From: Acidobacteriota bacterium
Lineage (GTDB): Bacteria > Acidobacteriota > Vicinamibacteria > Vicinamibacterales > SCN-69-37
Reading direction: 5' to 3'
DNA length: 64,000 nucleotides
Assembly: GCA_003242705.1 (NCBI GenBank)
Contig: QGVF01000003.1
Location: 1 to 64,000, forward strand
Position 1 is the stretch's first letter. Each line of letters opens with the position of its first letter. Below the pieces are notes generated by a model that was given only the letters and a program-made list of their open reading frames with translations, was not told the origin of the DNA and did no database searches. Positions 45,089-54,326 of this stretch are shown piece by piece. The translations under genes and the position numbers were made by a program.

Positions 45089-46600
45089 TCAATCGGGTGG
45101 CGCCGCCGCGGTCAGGCGGACAAGGCGACGTGCGTTCAGGACGATTGCGGCGGCGAACGCCAGGCCGATCCCGAGACTCATCGCCCGCGGCGCGACATCC
45201 AGATAGAAAAGGTAGAGCCACCACAGGTCAAGGCTGAAGTCGAACCGCTCCCAGAATCCGCCCTCGTCGACGCCGACCGTGCGGGCAACATGCGGCCGGG
45301 GCCGGATACCGGCGACATACGCCATGTTAGCCGGGAGGGCTTCGGCGACGGCGTGCGTATTGAGGACGAGCGGCGATTTCGACCACGACCACTGGCGCTC
45401 GTACGTCGTGCGGGCGCCCGCCCGCTGGCTCACCTGCGAGTAGTCGATGAGCACGCCGGGCAGCTGCACGAGCACGCCGATGACCAGCACGGCCAGAAAG
45501 GCGCGGCGGCGCCGGACCCCGGGCCAGGTGTCGAGCATTGCAGCCCACCCGGCGCCGAGCAGCGGAATCACGATCAGCAGGTACCGCGATCCGTAGGAGC
45601 GCCCCCCGATCCAGTTGCCCAGCGTGGCGTAGAAGAGCGTCATCGTCAGGGTCACGGCGGTCAGCAGGAAGGCAGCGCGGCGATCGCGCCGGAACAGCAC
45701 AGTCAGGCCTGCGGCGCCAGCGAGGGCAAATGGCGAGTAGAGAAAAATCGATGCGCCCGGGCTGAACAGCAGGCCCGCCAGGCCGGCCGTCATCGAGCTG
45801 CCGAAGCCGGGGACCGGGTCGCGCAGGAAGCCGGAGTCGATCGGGTTGCCGAACCGGACGTAGTTGTAGGTGAGCCAGACGACCAGGCCCGCACCGAGGC
45901 CCGCCGACATTCGCAGGACGCGACGGACACGGTCGCCGATCGTTCCGTCGGACGCCATCAGGATCCACGCACCGATCGGCGCGCCGGCGAGTGCCAGCTC
46001 GTGGCGCGTCAGGAGTCCCAGGCCGAGCCAGCCGCCGGCGGCGTACAGCCCCCGGTTCGACGATTCCCTGACGCCGCGCAGCGCGGCGATCAGTGCGCCG
46101 GTGAGCATGACGGCAGCCAGCGGCTGGTTGAACCCGAACAGCGCATAGGGCCAGAGCACACTGCCGAACGCGCAGGTCACGGCCGCCATGACCGCGGCGC
46201 GTGTCGAGGCCACCATCAGGGCGAGCCGGAAGATCTGTGTCGTGAGGAATGCGACGACGAGCGTCTGCGACAGGGCGACGGCCGCCTTGGGCAGCGTGTC
46301 GGGCCGACCCAGCTGCAGGCCCCAGTCCACGATCGTGCGTCCGATCAGGAAGAAGGGGATGTTGAAGAGCGACGGAATCAGACCGAACGGCGAGTAGTAG
46401 CGATCGTCGATGCCCCGGTGCGCATCCATGCCGAGCAGGTTTCCCGGCAGGGCGAACGTGCCTTCCTCGACGATGCTCCGCGTGAGCTCGAACGTGACGA
46501 CGGCGTCGGTTGTCGTGAGGGTGCCGTCGGCGGTGGCGAGGTACACCAGCAGCGCCAGGTGGAAGAGGCCATGCGCGATCCGGCGCTGTGCAGGCGTCAT
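45089..46600 (-). CDS. GT-C-type polytopic membrane protein
   Basis: 503 aa from the ATG at 46600, which overlaps the next gene's stop (ATGA); an ATG at 46612 would add four residues. About 12 membrane spans. In the first loop TTTDAVVTFELTRSIVEEGTF carries an acidic residue where GT39-like enzymes keep their D/E pair, and MDAHRGIDDRYYSPFGLIPSL follows. Between helices, TRHELALAGAPIG and LGNWIGGRSYGSRYLLIVIP are polar. Family assignment is by topology and position, so a glycosyltransferase or ligase role is inference. It and the next two genes form a run of three GT-C proteins. Confidence 0.62.
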   Translation of the reverse strand: MTPAQRRIAHGLFHLALLVYLATADGTLTTTDAVVTFELTRSIVEEGTFALPGNLLGMDAHRGIDDRYYSPFGLIPSLFNIPFFLIGRTIVDWGLQLGRPDTLPKAAVALSQTLVVAFLTTQIFRLALMVASTRAAVMAAVTCAFGSVLWPYALFGFNQPLAAVMLTGALIAALRGVRESSNRGLYAAGGWLGLGLLTRHELALAGAPIGAWILMASDGTIGDRVRRVLRMSAGLGAGLVVWLTYNYVRFGNPIDSGFLRDPVPGFGSSMTAGLAGLLFSPGASIFLYSPFALAGAAGLTVLFRRDRRAAFLLTAVTLTMTLFYATLGNWIGGRSYGSRYLLIVIPLLGAGWAAMLDTWPGVRRRRAFLAVLVIGVLVQLPGVLIDYSQVSQRAGARTTYERQWSWSKSPLVLNTHAVAEALPANMAYVAGIRPRPHVARTVGVDEGGFWERFDFSLDLWWLYLFYLDVAPRAMSLGIGLAFAAAIVLNARRLVRLTAAAPPD

Positions 46601-47931
46601 TCGAAGAGCCATCGGAGCAGGCGGAACGGCACGACGAACCGGTCGAGCCAGAGCGCGAGACCCGCCGGGTACGGCGCGATGTCGCGGAGCCCCTTCATGA
46701 ACAGCTGATACTGGAGCAGGAGCAGGCCGTTCAGCACGATGAACGTGCCGACGGTCCCGCCACGCACGAGCCAGAGGCGCGTCCACGCTGCCGCCCGGGC
46801 GACCCACACCGACAGTCCCAGGGCGAAGAGCGGAAAGAGCGAGAGGAACCTCCGCGCCCCGTACGCCTCGCCGGCCCACCAGTCCGCGACGGCGGCATTG
46901 ACGTACCAGCTCACGAGCAGGACGACGGCAAGCGGCAGGCGCCAGGCCGGCTCACGGCGGGCGGCCGCGAACAGGCCCGCGCAGGAAAGCAGCAGCACCG
47001 GCGCCCAGGAGAACAGCCCGTGGTTGTCCGAGAAGAGCACCGCGATCGGGTGCGGGCTCGTCCACTGCATGAACGACGGGCCCTGCGGGATGGCGAGCGG
47101 CTGTCCGTAGATGACGTGCCAGACGGCCATCTGCGGGGAGAACACGACGAGGAACGCTGCGCCGGCCGCTGCGAGGGCGGCCACACGCGTCCGGATCGGC
47201 GCCCTCCAGCCGAGGACTTCGATGGCCGGTACGAGCGCGAAGATCGCGTCCTGCCAGCGCATGAGCGCGCACAGTCCGGCCAGTCCGCCCAGCAGGATCG
47301 CCGTGCGCACTGACTGTGTGTGGCGCGTCGACAGCCAGGTGCTGAAGAACACGGCGCCGGTGAGCATCGAGGGCGCGTGCGAATACGAGGGTGAGACCAG
47401 TGAGTAGTAGATCGCGTGCGATCCGAGCCAGGCCCCGAGCACGCCGACGAGCGCCGACCAGTCGTCGACCAGGCGCCGGGTCATGCGCCAGGTGATCAGC
47501 GCGGCGGCCGTTGCGGCGAGCACGCCCGTGATGCCGGGGACGAGCTGCAGGGGCCAGTCGAAGCCGTCGGGGCGCGACGCGAGTCCGAGCCGGCTCGCCG
47601 CCAGCTGCACGCCGGAAAACAGCAGGAAGAGCGGCGCCCACAGCAGCGCCGGTCCCACCGGCATGTAGTTGCGGACGTATCCGGTCGGCGTCAGATCCGT
47701 GAAGATCCACTCGAGCTCCGGAAGTGGCCCGTCGACGCCGTAGAGGCGCGCATACTCGTTCGTGAAGTGCACGTCGCGGTCGTAGACGAGCGATCGCAGC
47801 TGAACGAAATAGTGCGTGGCGTCGCCGAAAACGACGCGCCCGTCGGGCTTCGGGAAGAGGACCATCGCGCCGAGGTAGGTGACGAGCAGCAGGAGGCCGA
47901 CGCCGGCAATGATCCGCGGCGGCGTGGTCAC
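46597..47931 (-). CDS. GT-C-type polytopic membrane protein
   Basis: 444 aa from the GTG at 47931, a GTGA overlap with the upstream gene; longer starts give a Arg/Gly-rich non-membrane tail. About 11 spans. The first outer loop FGDATHYFVQLRSLVYDRDVHFTNEY is like the D-x-x-Y acceptor/donor loop of related proteins at 45089. Loop LVSPSYSHAPSML and WWAGEAYGARRFLSLFPLF are also conserved between the two neighbours, so the two genes look like relatives, perhaps a duplication. Role as a polyprenyl-phosphate-using transferase is inference. Confidence 0.62.
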   Translation of the reverse strand: MTTPPRIIAGVGLLLLVTYLGAMVLFPKPDGRVVFGDATHYFVQLRSLVYDRDVHFTNEYARLYGVDGPLPELEWIFTDLTPTGYVRNYMPVGPALLWAPLFLLFSGVQLAASRLGLASRPDGFDWPLQLVPGITGVLAATAAALITWRMTRRLVDDWSALVGVLGAWLGSHAIYYSLVSPSYSHAPSMLTGAVFFSTWLSTRHTQSVRTAILLGGLAGLCALMRWQDAIFALVPAIEVLGWRAPIRTRVAALAAAGAAFLVVFSPQMAVWHVIYGQPLAIPQGPSFMQWTSPHPIAVLFSDNHGLFSWAPVLLLSCAGLFAAARREPAWRLPLAVVLLVSWYVNAAVADWWAGEAYGARRFLSLFPLFALGLSVWVARAAAWTRLWLVRGGTVGTFIVLNGLLLLQYQLFMKGLRDIAPYPAGLALWLDRFVVPFRLLRWLFE

Positions 47932-50453
47932 TGCAGCGTTACCCTCGTCACCATGACGCCGAGGTCGCGCGTGTCGGGCGCCCCGAAAGCCTCGGCCGGG
48001 TTCCATGTGCTCACGCGCAGCCGTACGCGGACCGGCTCACCGGAGTCCGCCAGCGATTCGACGAGCGCTGCAGGCAGCTCGAGCTCGTGCGGTGCCGTGG
48101 CATCGTCGACACGCACCGTGCCGAGCACGTGATCATCGAGCGCCACTTCGACGTCGGCCGGCGGCGCCGATGCGGGACGTCCGCCCCTGTTCATCCAGAT
48201 CGTCAGCGTCCGGGCGTCCTCGGGCACGTAGGGCAGGACAAGGAAGGACTGGGCCGTCGACCAGCGGTAGCGTGTGCCGTCGGCGTGCGTCTCGCGGGCA
48301 TGGAACCGCACCACGTGCAGGTCGTCGGCGTCGCCGCCGATCTGCAGATCGAACGGTCCCGTCCGGGACTCGATTCCTGCCTCGAGCGCATAGAGGCCGA
48401 ATTCGAACTCCTTCATGTGCACGCCGTCCGGATAGGCGTTCAACGGCGAGTCGTACTCGGGCACCTGGAACCGGTGGCCGCCGAGCGGGACGGCACGCGT
48501 CGTTTTCGTGAGCAGGTCGGTGCCCCCGCCGCCGAGGAACAGCACCCGATCGTATCGCTCGCGGGCCCACCGGACGAAGGCACCGAAGCGCTGCCGGTCG
48601 GGCGCGGCCGACTCGAGCACCAGCAGCTGTCGCGCGTAGATGTAGGCGAGCGGCGTGGCGAAGACATGCAGGTCGGTGCCTGCGTTGCGTCCTTCCACCA
48701 GCAGCAGGTCGTTGTCGCCGATGCGCGCCGCCAGCCGCTCGAGCTCCGGAATGACACCGGCGTACTCGACGTGCCGCGCGACGGGCGCCGTCGCCTGCCA
48801 GTAGGCATAACCGACGGGCGCGAGCGCGGCAGCCATCAGGACCACGCTGGCGACCTGCAGCACCGGCGAGGATGCGTTCGACCAGGAGGCTCCACGAAGC
48901 CGGGCGAGACGCTCGGGCGCGAGCAGCGTGCGGACGGCGCCCGCCATCAGCAGGAGCGCCGCCGGCAGCGCGACGCCGAGGAACCGTCGGGCGGTCCAGA
49001 AGTGCTCGGGGACGATGCGCGTCTTGTAGAAGAAGAAGGTCGTGAAGGCCGGGAACGTCAGATAGAACGTCGGATCGCGCCAGAGATCGCGCCAGACGAA
49101 GTACACCGCGCCGGCGGTCGCGAGCAGCAGTCCGACCGGCGTGACGTACCAGCCGAAGGTCCGGAAGGCCATCGCGTCACCCAGCGCCGTGCGGCCGCCG
49201 ACCTCCCGGAAGAAGTAGGCGTAGACCGCGAGGAGCGCCAGCGAGCCGGCAGTCGCGATTGGCAGCCACCGCCTGACGGGTCCGGCCATGGCCTCGATGC
49301 GCACCAGGCGATGCGCGAGAACGGCGGCAACGGCCAGTCCCCCCACGAGCCACCAGCCGCCCATGTTCCGGATGAACCCGAGCGGCAGCGCCGTGTAAGC
49401 CTGCATCGTTCCGGCGAGGTAGGCGAGCGCGAGCCCCGCGGTGGCGGCGAGCACGATACCGAAGGCGCGGCCGAGCCGCTGGCCCGACACCGGCGCGAGC
49501 ACTCCCGCACCGATGAAGGCGGCAATGGCGATCAGCGTCTCGTAGCGGACGAAGAGCGAGAGGCCGAGCAGCAGCGCGGCGACGACGGCAAAGTACGACG
49601 TGCGGACCTCGCGCGCGCGGTTTGCGGCAAGCAGCGCGCCGAACAGCAGCGTCTGCATCGGCAGTTCGCTGTTCGGGTAGCGCGCGAACCAGACGAACGC
49701 GACGTTGATCGCCAGCAGCAGCGCTGCCGCCGCGGCAGCGGCCACGCCGAAAAGCCGGGCCCCCGCAAAGAACACGGCGAGCACGCCGAGCATCGCCCAG
49801 ACGCCGATCGCCTGCCGTGCGCCGGAGAGCCCGTTGAGTCCGTAGCCGATGGCAATTGAGGCCGGATAGAAGTGCGGGAACTGTCCGACGACCGTGCCGG
49901 CGTCCGGATCCTGCACAAAGAAGCCCATGAAGCGCAGGCTGTAGTACGTGTCCTGCCCGTGATCGGGCATGAACAGGTCGCGAAAGGCCTCCGGCACTTC
50001 GGCGACGATCGGGTCGCGGATGACCGTCTGGCCGCGTTGAGCGATCTGAATCCCTTCGTTGATGTACGCGCCGGGATCCTTGCCGCCGATGATGTACTCG
50101 GACGGCGGGAAGTAGAGCCACACGCCGAGCGCGACGATGGCCGCCGGCACGAGGGCGCGCCACTCGGGCCCGCGGACGGGGCGCGGCAGGCGCAGACGCT
50201 GACGGCCTGCGACCACGGCGATGATCCCGAGCAGGGCGTTGATCGTCAGCAGCCGATCGAACGAGTAGCGATCGAAGCTCGCGAGCAGCAGGACGAGCGA
50301 CGTCGACCAGACGAGGCTCAGCAGCACCGACCAGAACAGGCGCTCGTCGAACGGCAGCGACGCGCGGTACGCGCGGCTGCGTCCGGGCAGCCGCAGCAGC
50401 AGCGCGCCCGGCAGCCAGGCGACGAGCAGGATCTGGATCGCGAGCAACAGCAT
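47928..50453 (-). CDS. Large GT-C-type membrane glycosyltransferase with extracytoplasmic domain
   Basis: 841 aa, ATG at 50453. Roughly the first 560 residues form about 13 membrane helices; SEYIIGGKDPGAYINEGIQIA (K125-D126) is the likely catalytic loop. Residues about 570-840 are a soluble domain on the outside: an alpha/beta part (VIPELERLAARIGDNDLLLVEGRN) followed by a beta-sandwich (VEVALDDHVLGTVRVDD, VRVRLRVSTWNPAEAFG). This two-part build is like that of large GT39-type and oligosaccharide-transferase-like proteins. Predicted to transfer sugars from a lipid donor. One-base overlap (TGATG) with the DegT gene. Confidence 0.68.
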   Translation of the reverse strand: MLLLAIQILLVAWLPGALLLRLPGRSRAYRASLPFDERLFWSVLLSLVWSTSLVLLLASFDRYSFDRLLTINALLGIIAVVAGRQRLRLPRPVRGPEWRALVPAAIVALGVWLYFPPSEYIIGGKDPGAYINEGIQIAQRGQTVIRDPIVAEVPEAFRDLFMPDHGQDTYYSLRFMGFFVQDPDAGTVVGQFPHFYPASIAIGYGLNGLSGARQAIGVWAMLGVLAVFFAGARLFGVAAAAAAALLLAINVAFVWFARYPNSELPMQTLLFGALLAANRAREVRTSYFAVVAALLLGLSLFVRYETLIAIAAFIGAGVLAPVSGQRLGRAFGIVLAATAGLALAYLAGTMQAYTALPLGFIRNMGGWWLVGGLAVAAVLAHRLVRIEAMAGPVRRWLPIATAGSLALLAVYAYFFREVGGRTALGDAMAFRTFGWYVTPVGLLLATAGAVYFVWRDLWRDPTFYLTFPAFTTFFFYKTRIVPEHFWTARRFLGVALPAALLLMAGAVRTLLAPERLARLRGASWSNASSPVLQVASVVLMAAALAPVGYAYWQATAPVARHVEYAGVIPELERLAARIGDNDLLLVEGRNAGTDLHVFATPLAYIYARQLLVLESAAPDRQRFGAFVRWARERYDRVLFLGGGGTDLLTKTTRAVPLGGHRFQVPEYDSPLNAYPDGVHMKEFEFGLYALEAGIESRTGPFDLQIGGDADDLHVVRFHARETHADGTRYRWSTAQSFLVLPYVPEDARTLTIWMNRGGRPASAPPADVEVALDDHVLGTVRVDDATAPHELELPAALVESLADSGEPVRVRLRVSTWNPAEAFGAPDTRDLGVMVTRVTLQ

Positions 50454-51568
50454 CAGGATGCGGGGGCCTGCGCCGGGGCGGTGAAGCTGCGAACCGCCGA
50501 GGCGACCAGGTCCGCATCAGTATCGGTCAGGTCGGGGTGAAGCGGCAGCGACAGCACCTCGCTGCACACGCGATCGGCCACCGGGCAGCTCTCCGGCCGC
50601 GCGATGCCGGCGAGTGCCGGCTGGCGCGGAATCGGCACCGGATAATGCACCAGCGTGCCGATGCCCGCCTGCTGCAGGTGAGCCGTGAGCGCCTCGCGCT
50701 GACGGCTCAGGATCGGAAACAGGTGGTAGACGTGCCCCGCGTCGCACTCGGAAGGCACGATGACCGGCGCCCCAGCGAGCGCCCGGCGGTATCGGGCCGC
50801 CAGTGCGCGGCGCCGCGCGTTCCGCCCGGCCAGAAACGGCAGGCGTGCACGGAGCACCGCCGCCTGGATCTCGTCGAGCCGGCTGTTCCAGCCGGGCTCG
50901 ACGTGATGGTAGCGATCGCTCTGTCCGCCGTTCCGCAGCCGTCGCAGCTTCGCGGCCAGCGACGCGTCGTCGGTCGTGACGGCGCCTGCATCGCCAAGCG
51001 CGCCGAGGTTCTTCGTCGGATAGAAGCTGTAGGCCGCCGCGATGCCGAAGCTGCCGACGGGACGTCCCCCGCAGGTGGCCAGGTGCGCCTGGCAGCAGTC
51101 TTCGACCATGGCCAGGCCGTGCCGATCGGCGAGGGCCTGCAGGCGCGGCATGTCGGCGGGCTGGCCGTACAGGTGCACCGGCACGATTGCGGCGGTGCGT
51201 GGCGTGACGGCGGCCTCGACGGCCGCGGGATCGATCGTGAGCCGGATCGGGTCGACATCGGCGAAGACCGGCGTCGCCCCGGTATGGAGAATCGCGAGGG
51301 CAGTGTAGGCGGCCGAGAGCGGCGTCGTGATGACTTCGTCGCCCGGGCCGATGCCGAGCGCGCGCAGCGCGAGGGCGATCGCGTCGGTCCCGGAGCCGAC
51401 GCCGACGGCGAAGGCCGAGCCGGTGGCCGTGGCGAACTCGACTTCGAACGCTTCGAGCTCGGGGCCGAGGATGAACCAGCCGCTGCGGATGACGCGATCG
51501 ATCTCAGCGCGGATCGCCGGTTCGTCGCCGCGCGGCTCGAGCGTCATGAACGGCACGCGCACGGTCAT
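50453..51568 (-). CDS. DegT/DnrJ/EryC1/StrS sugar aminotransferase
   Basis: 371 aa, ATG at 51568. The PLP lysine is K186 in SFYPTKNLGALGDAGAV; AVGVGSGTDAIALALRALG binds the phosphate, VEDCCQAH carries the PLP-stacking Asp, and NSRLDEIQAAVLRARLP is typical. It moves an amino group (usually from glutamate) to a keto-sugar nucleotide, giving an amino sugar. It is the obvious source of an amino sugar for the deacetylase/GNAT pair at 26-28 kb. One base separates it from the GT2 gene downstream. Confidence 0.93.
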   Translation of the reverse strand: MTVRVPFMTLEPRGDEPAIRAEIDRVIRSGWFILGPELEAFEVEFATATGSAFAVGVGSGTDAIALALRALGIGPGDEVITTPLSAAYTALAILHTGATPVFADVDPIRLTIDPAAVEAAVTPRTAAIVPVHLYGQPADMPRLQALADRHGLAMVEDCCQAHLATCGGRPVGSFGIAAAYSFYPTKNLGALGDAGAVTTDDASLAAKLRRLRNGGQSDRYHHVEPGWNSRLDEIQAAVLRARLPFLAGRNARRRALAARYRRALAGAPVIVPSECDAGHVYHLFPILSRQREALTAHLQQAGIGTLVHYPVPIPRQPALAGIARPESCPVADRVCSEVLSLPLHPDLTDTDADLVASAVRSFTAPAQAPAS

Positions 51569-51569
51569 G

Positions 51570-52367
51570 TCAGCAGCGCGGGTCGTGCAGAGCCGGGGCG
51601 GCCGCCATCGACCGGTGCCGACGGAGCACGACGAGCTCGACCCAGAGCCTGGCCACGTCGACGGCCGTTCTCACGAGGCGCGGCACGTTGAAGAACTGCG
51701 ATCGGCCGAACGCCCGGTGATAGTGGTGGACGGGAACCTCGGCGATCCGGAATCCGGCGTCCTGCACCTTCTTCATCAGCTCCAGGCAGATGACGCCGCT
51801 GTCGTGCTCGAGCCGGATGCGATCGAAGATCGACCGCCGCATCAGCCGGAAGTCGCAGTCGACGTCGCGGACGCGCAGGCCGAACAGGACCTTCACCGTG
51901 TGGTGGTAGATGCGCCCGATCACGATGCGGTGCCACGGGTCGGATCGGCTGATCTTGTACCCGTTCACCAGATCGACGTCGTCGCCGAGCCGCGCCCAGA
52001 GCCGTGCGACCTCGCTCGGGTCGTATTGCCCGTCGCCGTCGGTGTAGAAGACGAGCTCCCTGGATGCATGCGCGAAGCCGCTGCGCAGCGCGCCGCCGTA
52101 GCCGCGGTTCTTCGCGTGGTGAATCGCCCGCACCTCCGGGTACGTGCGCGCCAGCTCGTCGACGATCTCGGCCGTGTTGTCGGCGCTGCCGTCGTTGACC
52201 ACGAGGATCTCGAAGTCCGGCGTCAGCTGCAGGGCCGCCTGCCGCGCGGCAATCACCAGGCTGGCGATCGTTCCGCTGTCGTTGTAGGCAGGGAAGAAGA
52301 TGGTGAGGCCGGGTGGCGGCTTCGGGGTGGCTGCAGCTGTCATGGCGCGGACCGAAGAACCTACCAT
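51570..52367 (-). CDS. GT2 glycosyltransferase (polyprenol-phosphate sugar type)
   Basis: 265 aa from the ATG at 52367 (GGCAGG directly before it); an ATG at 52343 gives 257 aa. GT-A fold: LTIFFPAYNDSGTI, ILVVNDGSADNTAEI, FYTDGDGQYDPSEV (D-x-D-like metal site), DVDCDFRLMRRSIFDRI. No C-terminal membrane helices. Resembles dolichol-phosphate mannose synthase-like bacterial enzymes. Likely makes a polyprenyl-phosphate sugar used by the GT-C proteins just downstream. Ten bases separate it from the GT4 gene. Confidence 0.83.
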   Translation of the reverse strand: MVGSSVRAMTAAATPKPPPGLTIFFPAYNDSGTIASLVIAARQAALQLTPDFEILVVNDGSADNTAEIVDELARTYPEVRAIHHAKNRGYGGALRSGFAHASRELVFYTDGDGQYDPSEVARLWARLGDDVDLVNGYKISRSDPWHRIVIGRIYHHTVKVLFGLRVRDVDCDFRLMRRSIFDRIRLEHDSGVICLELMKKVQDAGFRIAEVPVHHYHRAFGRSQFFNVPRLVRTAVDVARLWVELVVLRRHRSMAAAPALHDPRC

Positions 52368-52377
52368 CCTGCCCGGG

Positions 52378-53607
52378 CTACGACAAGGGCAGATCGGCCG
52401 TCGCTACGTCGTATGCGGCTTCGATCCGTTCGGCGACGCGGGCCCAGCCGAAATTGCGCTCCACGTGCGCGCGCGCGGCCGTCCCGAGGCGGCGCGCCAT
52501 GTCCGGATCACCCGCCAGGCGCTCGATGGCGTCGGCGAGTGCACGCGCGTCCTTTTCCGGGACGAGCAGGCCCGTCGTGCCGTCATCGATGGCCTGCGGC
52601 AGGCCGCCGACGCGTGAGGCCACGACCGGCGTGCCCGAAGCGAGCGCCTCGAGGGCGAAGTTCGGCAGTCCGTCGACGTTGCCGAACTCGTCATGCACCG
52701 AGGGCACGGCGACCACGTCGGCCGCCGCGCAGAGCTCGGCCACGGCGTCCTGTGACCGGTTGCCGAGGAGCATCACGCCCGGCAGGTCGCCGGCAAGGCG
52801 CGTCAGCTCGTTGCGCAGGTCGCCGTCACCGGCGATCGCCACGACGAGATCGGGTCGGCGCGTCTGCAGGAGGCGCGCGGCCTCGATCAGGACGTCGAAA
52901 CCCTTCTTGCGCACGAGGCGCCCGGCCGAGACCACGAGCGGACGGGTGCCGATTCCGAGCTCGGCCCGGACACGCTCGCGCGCGTCGGCCGACGGTGCGA
53001 ACCGTTCGGTGTCGACGCCGTACGGCACCGTCTCGGTTCGCGCCGCGCTGGCGCCGAGCGCGATGGCGCGCGTGCGGAGATCGTCGCTGCAGGCGGTCAC
53101 ATAGCGCGCGCGCCTGAAGACGCGCCGGGCGACCCTGCCGACGAGCCCGTGGCGCTCGGCGACGTACACGTCGGAACCATGCAGGCTGAGAACGAGCGGC
53201 CGACGACCTGCCGCCAGCGCGGCAATCACGCCGCCCGGTACGACCCAGTGTCCGTGCATGACGGTGGCGCGCTTCTTCTGCGCCACACGCAGTGCCTTGA
53301 ACCAGCCCGCCGCGAGCGCCGCCGGCGTGGCGCACCAGGCGGCAAGCTTCAGGTCGGTGTCGGCCCGCAGGCCCTGTGCGTAGCCGAAGACGTTGAGCGA
53401 CGCGACGGGCGCGTACTTGAAGAAGTGGAAGTGGACGCCCCGCTCGACGCGTCCCCGGCGGATGGCCGGGTGCCACGGGGCCACGAGGTGCACTTCGTGG
53501 CCGCGGGCGGCGACCGACGTGGCAATCGGCTCCATGAAGCTCCCGACGCCGTCGCCCGGAAACCGGGGATACGACGTCGCGACCATCACGACGACGTGCC
53601 GGCTCAC
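52378..53607 (-). CDS. GT4-family glycosyltransferase
   Basis: 409 aa, GTG start overlapping the GT2 stop (GTGA). GT-B fold: MVATSYPRFPGDGVGSFMEPIATSVAARGHEVHLVAPW, VLSLHGSDVYV, VPYGVDTERFAP, VVSAGRLVRKKGFDVLIEAARLL, and the donor motif VPSVHDEFGNVDGLPNFALEALASGTPVVASRVGGLPQ with E-x7-E. Cytoplasmic nucleotide-sugar transferase for a glycan or lipid acceptor. Together with the GT4 at 57437 and GT4 at 25384 it is one of three such enzymes here. Confidence 0.92.
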   Translation of the reverse strand: MSRHVVVMVATSYPRFPGDGVGSFMEPIATSVAARGHEVHLVAPWHPAIRRGRVERGVHFHFFKYAPVASLNVFGYAQGLRADTDLKLAAWCATPAALAAGWFKALRVAQKKRATVMHGHWVVPGGVIAALAAGRRPLVLSLHGSDVYVAERHGLVGRVARRVFRRARYVTACSDDLRTRAIALGASAARTETVPYGVDTERFAPSADARERVRAELGIGTRPLVVSAGRLVRKKGFDVLIEAARLLQTRRPDLVVAIAGDGDLRNELTRLAGDLPGVMLLGNRSQDAVAELCAAADVVAVPSVHDEFGNVDGLPNFALEALASGTPVVASRVGGLPQAIDDGTTGLLVPEKDARALADAIERLAGDPDMARRLGTAARAHVERNFGWARVAERIEAAYDVATADLPLS

Positions 53608-54326
53608 GAGGGACTCCGCCGTAGGCGCCCGCCGCGCAGGACGAGGCGCCAGGGCGTCCAGAGCGATTCGGCGAGGACCTTCTGCGAGACCTTCGAGTAG
53701 CCCTCCTGCCGCTCGACGAACACGATGGGGACCTCGCCGATGCGGCAGCCGTGACGCGCCGCCTCGTACAGCATTTCGGTCAGGAAGGCGTAGCCGTTGG
53801 CGCGGGCGCGCTGCAGCGGCAGCTTCGCCAGCGCGTCGCGCCGCCAGACGCGGAAGCCACTGGTACAGTCGCGCGGCGCCAGTCCCGTCACGAACCGGAT
53901 ATAGCGGTTCGCGAAGGCGCTCAGCATGATGCGGTGCAGCGGCCAGTTGATGACGCTGACGCCCTGCAGGTACCGCGATCCAATCACCAGGTCGTAGTGC
54001 TCGAGTGCTTCGACGAGCGACGGAATGTAGGAGGGATCGTGCGACAGGTCCGCGTCCATCTGTCCGATGGCGTCGGCATCGGATGCGAGTGCCCGACGCA
54101 GGCCGTCAACGTAGGCAAGGCCGAGACCCCGCGGCCCCCGGCGGTGGAAGACCTCGATCCGCCCGGGCCACCTCGCGGCCAGTTCCTCGGCCAGCTCTCC
54201 TGTCCCGTCCGGCGACTCGTCGTCGACCACGAGGAGCCGCGTGTACGGGTGCTGCATGACACCTTCGGCGACGCGGGTGAGGTTGAGCCGTTCGTTGTAG
54301 GTCGGAAGAACGATGAGCAGGGTCAT
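53604..54326 (-). CDS. Polyprenol-monophosphate mannose synthase-like GT2
   Basis: 240 aa from the ATG at 54326, an ATGA overlap with the GT-C gene. Strong resemblance to bacterial Ppm1/DPM1 catalytic domains: LIVLPTYNERLNLTRV, VVDDESPDGTGELAEEL, GQMDADLSHDPSYIPSL, SRYLQGVSVINWPLHRIMLSAFANRYIR and DCTSGFRVWRRDAL. It lacks membrane helices, as does the single-domain form in other bacteria. It transfers mannose (or another hexose) to polyprenyl phosphate, the direct donor for GT39/GT-C enzymes such as the partner encoded just upstream. Confidence 0.9.
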   Translation of the reverse strand: MTLLIVLPTYNERLNLTRVAEGVMQHPYTRLLVVDDESPDGTGELAEELAARWPGRIEVFHRRGPRGLGLAYVDGLRRALASDADAIGQMDADLSHDPSYIPSLVEALEHYDLVIGSRYLQGVSVINWPLHRIMLSAFANRYIRFVTGLAPRDCTSGFRVWRRDALAKLPLQRARANGYAFLTEMLYEAARHGCRIGEVPIVFVERQEGYSKVSQKVLAESLWTPWRLVLRGGRLRRSPS

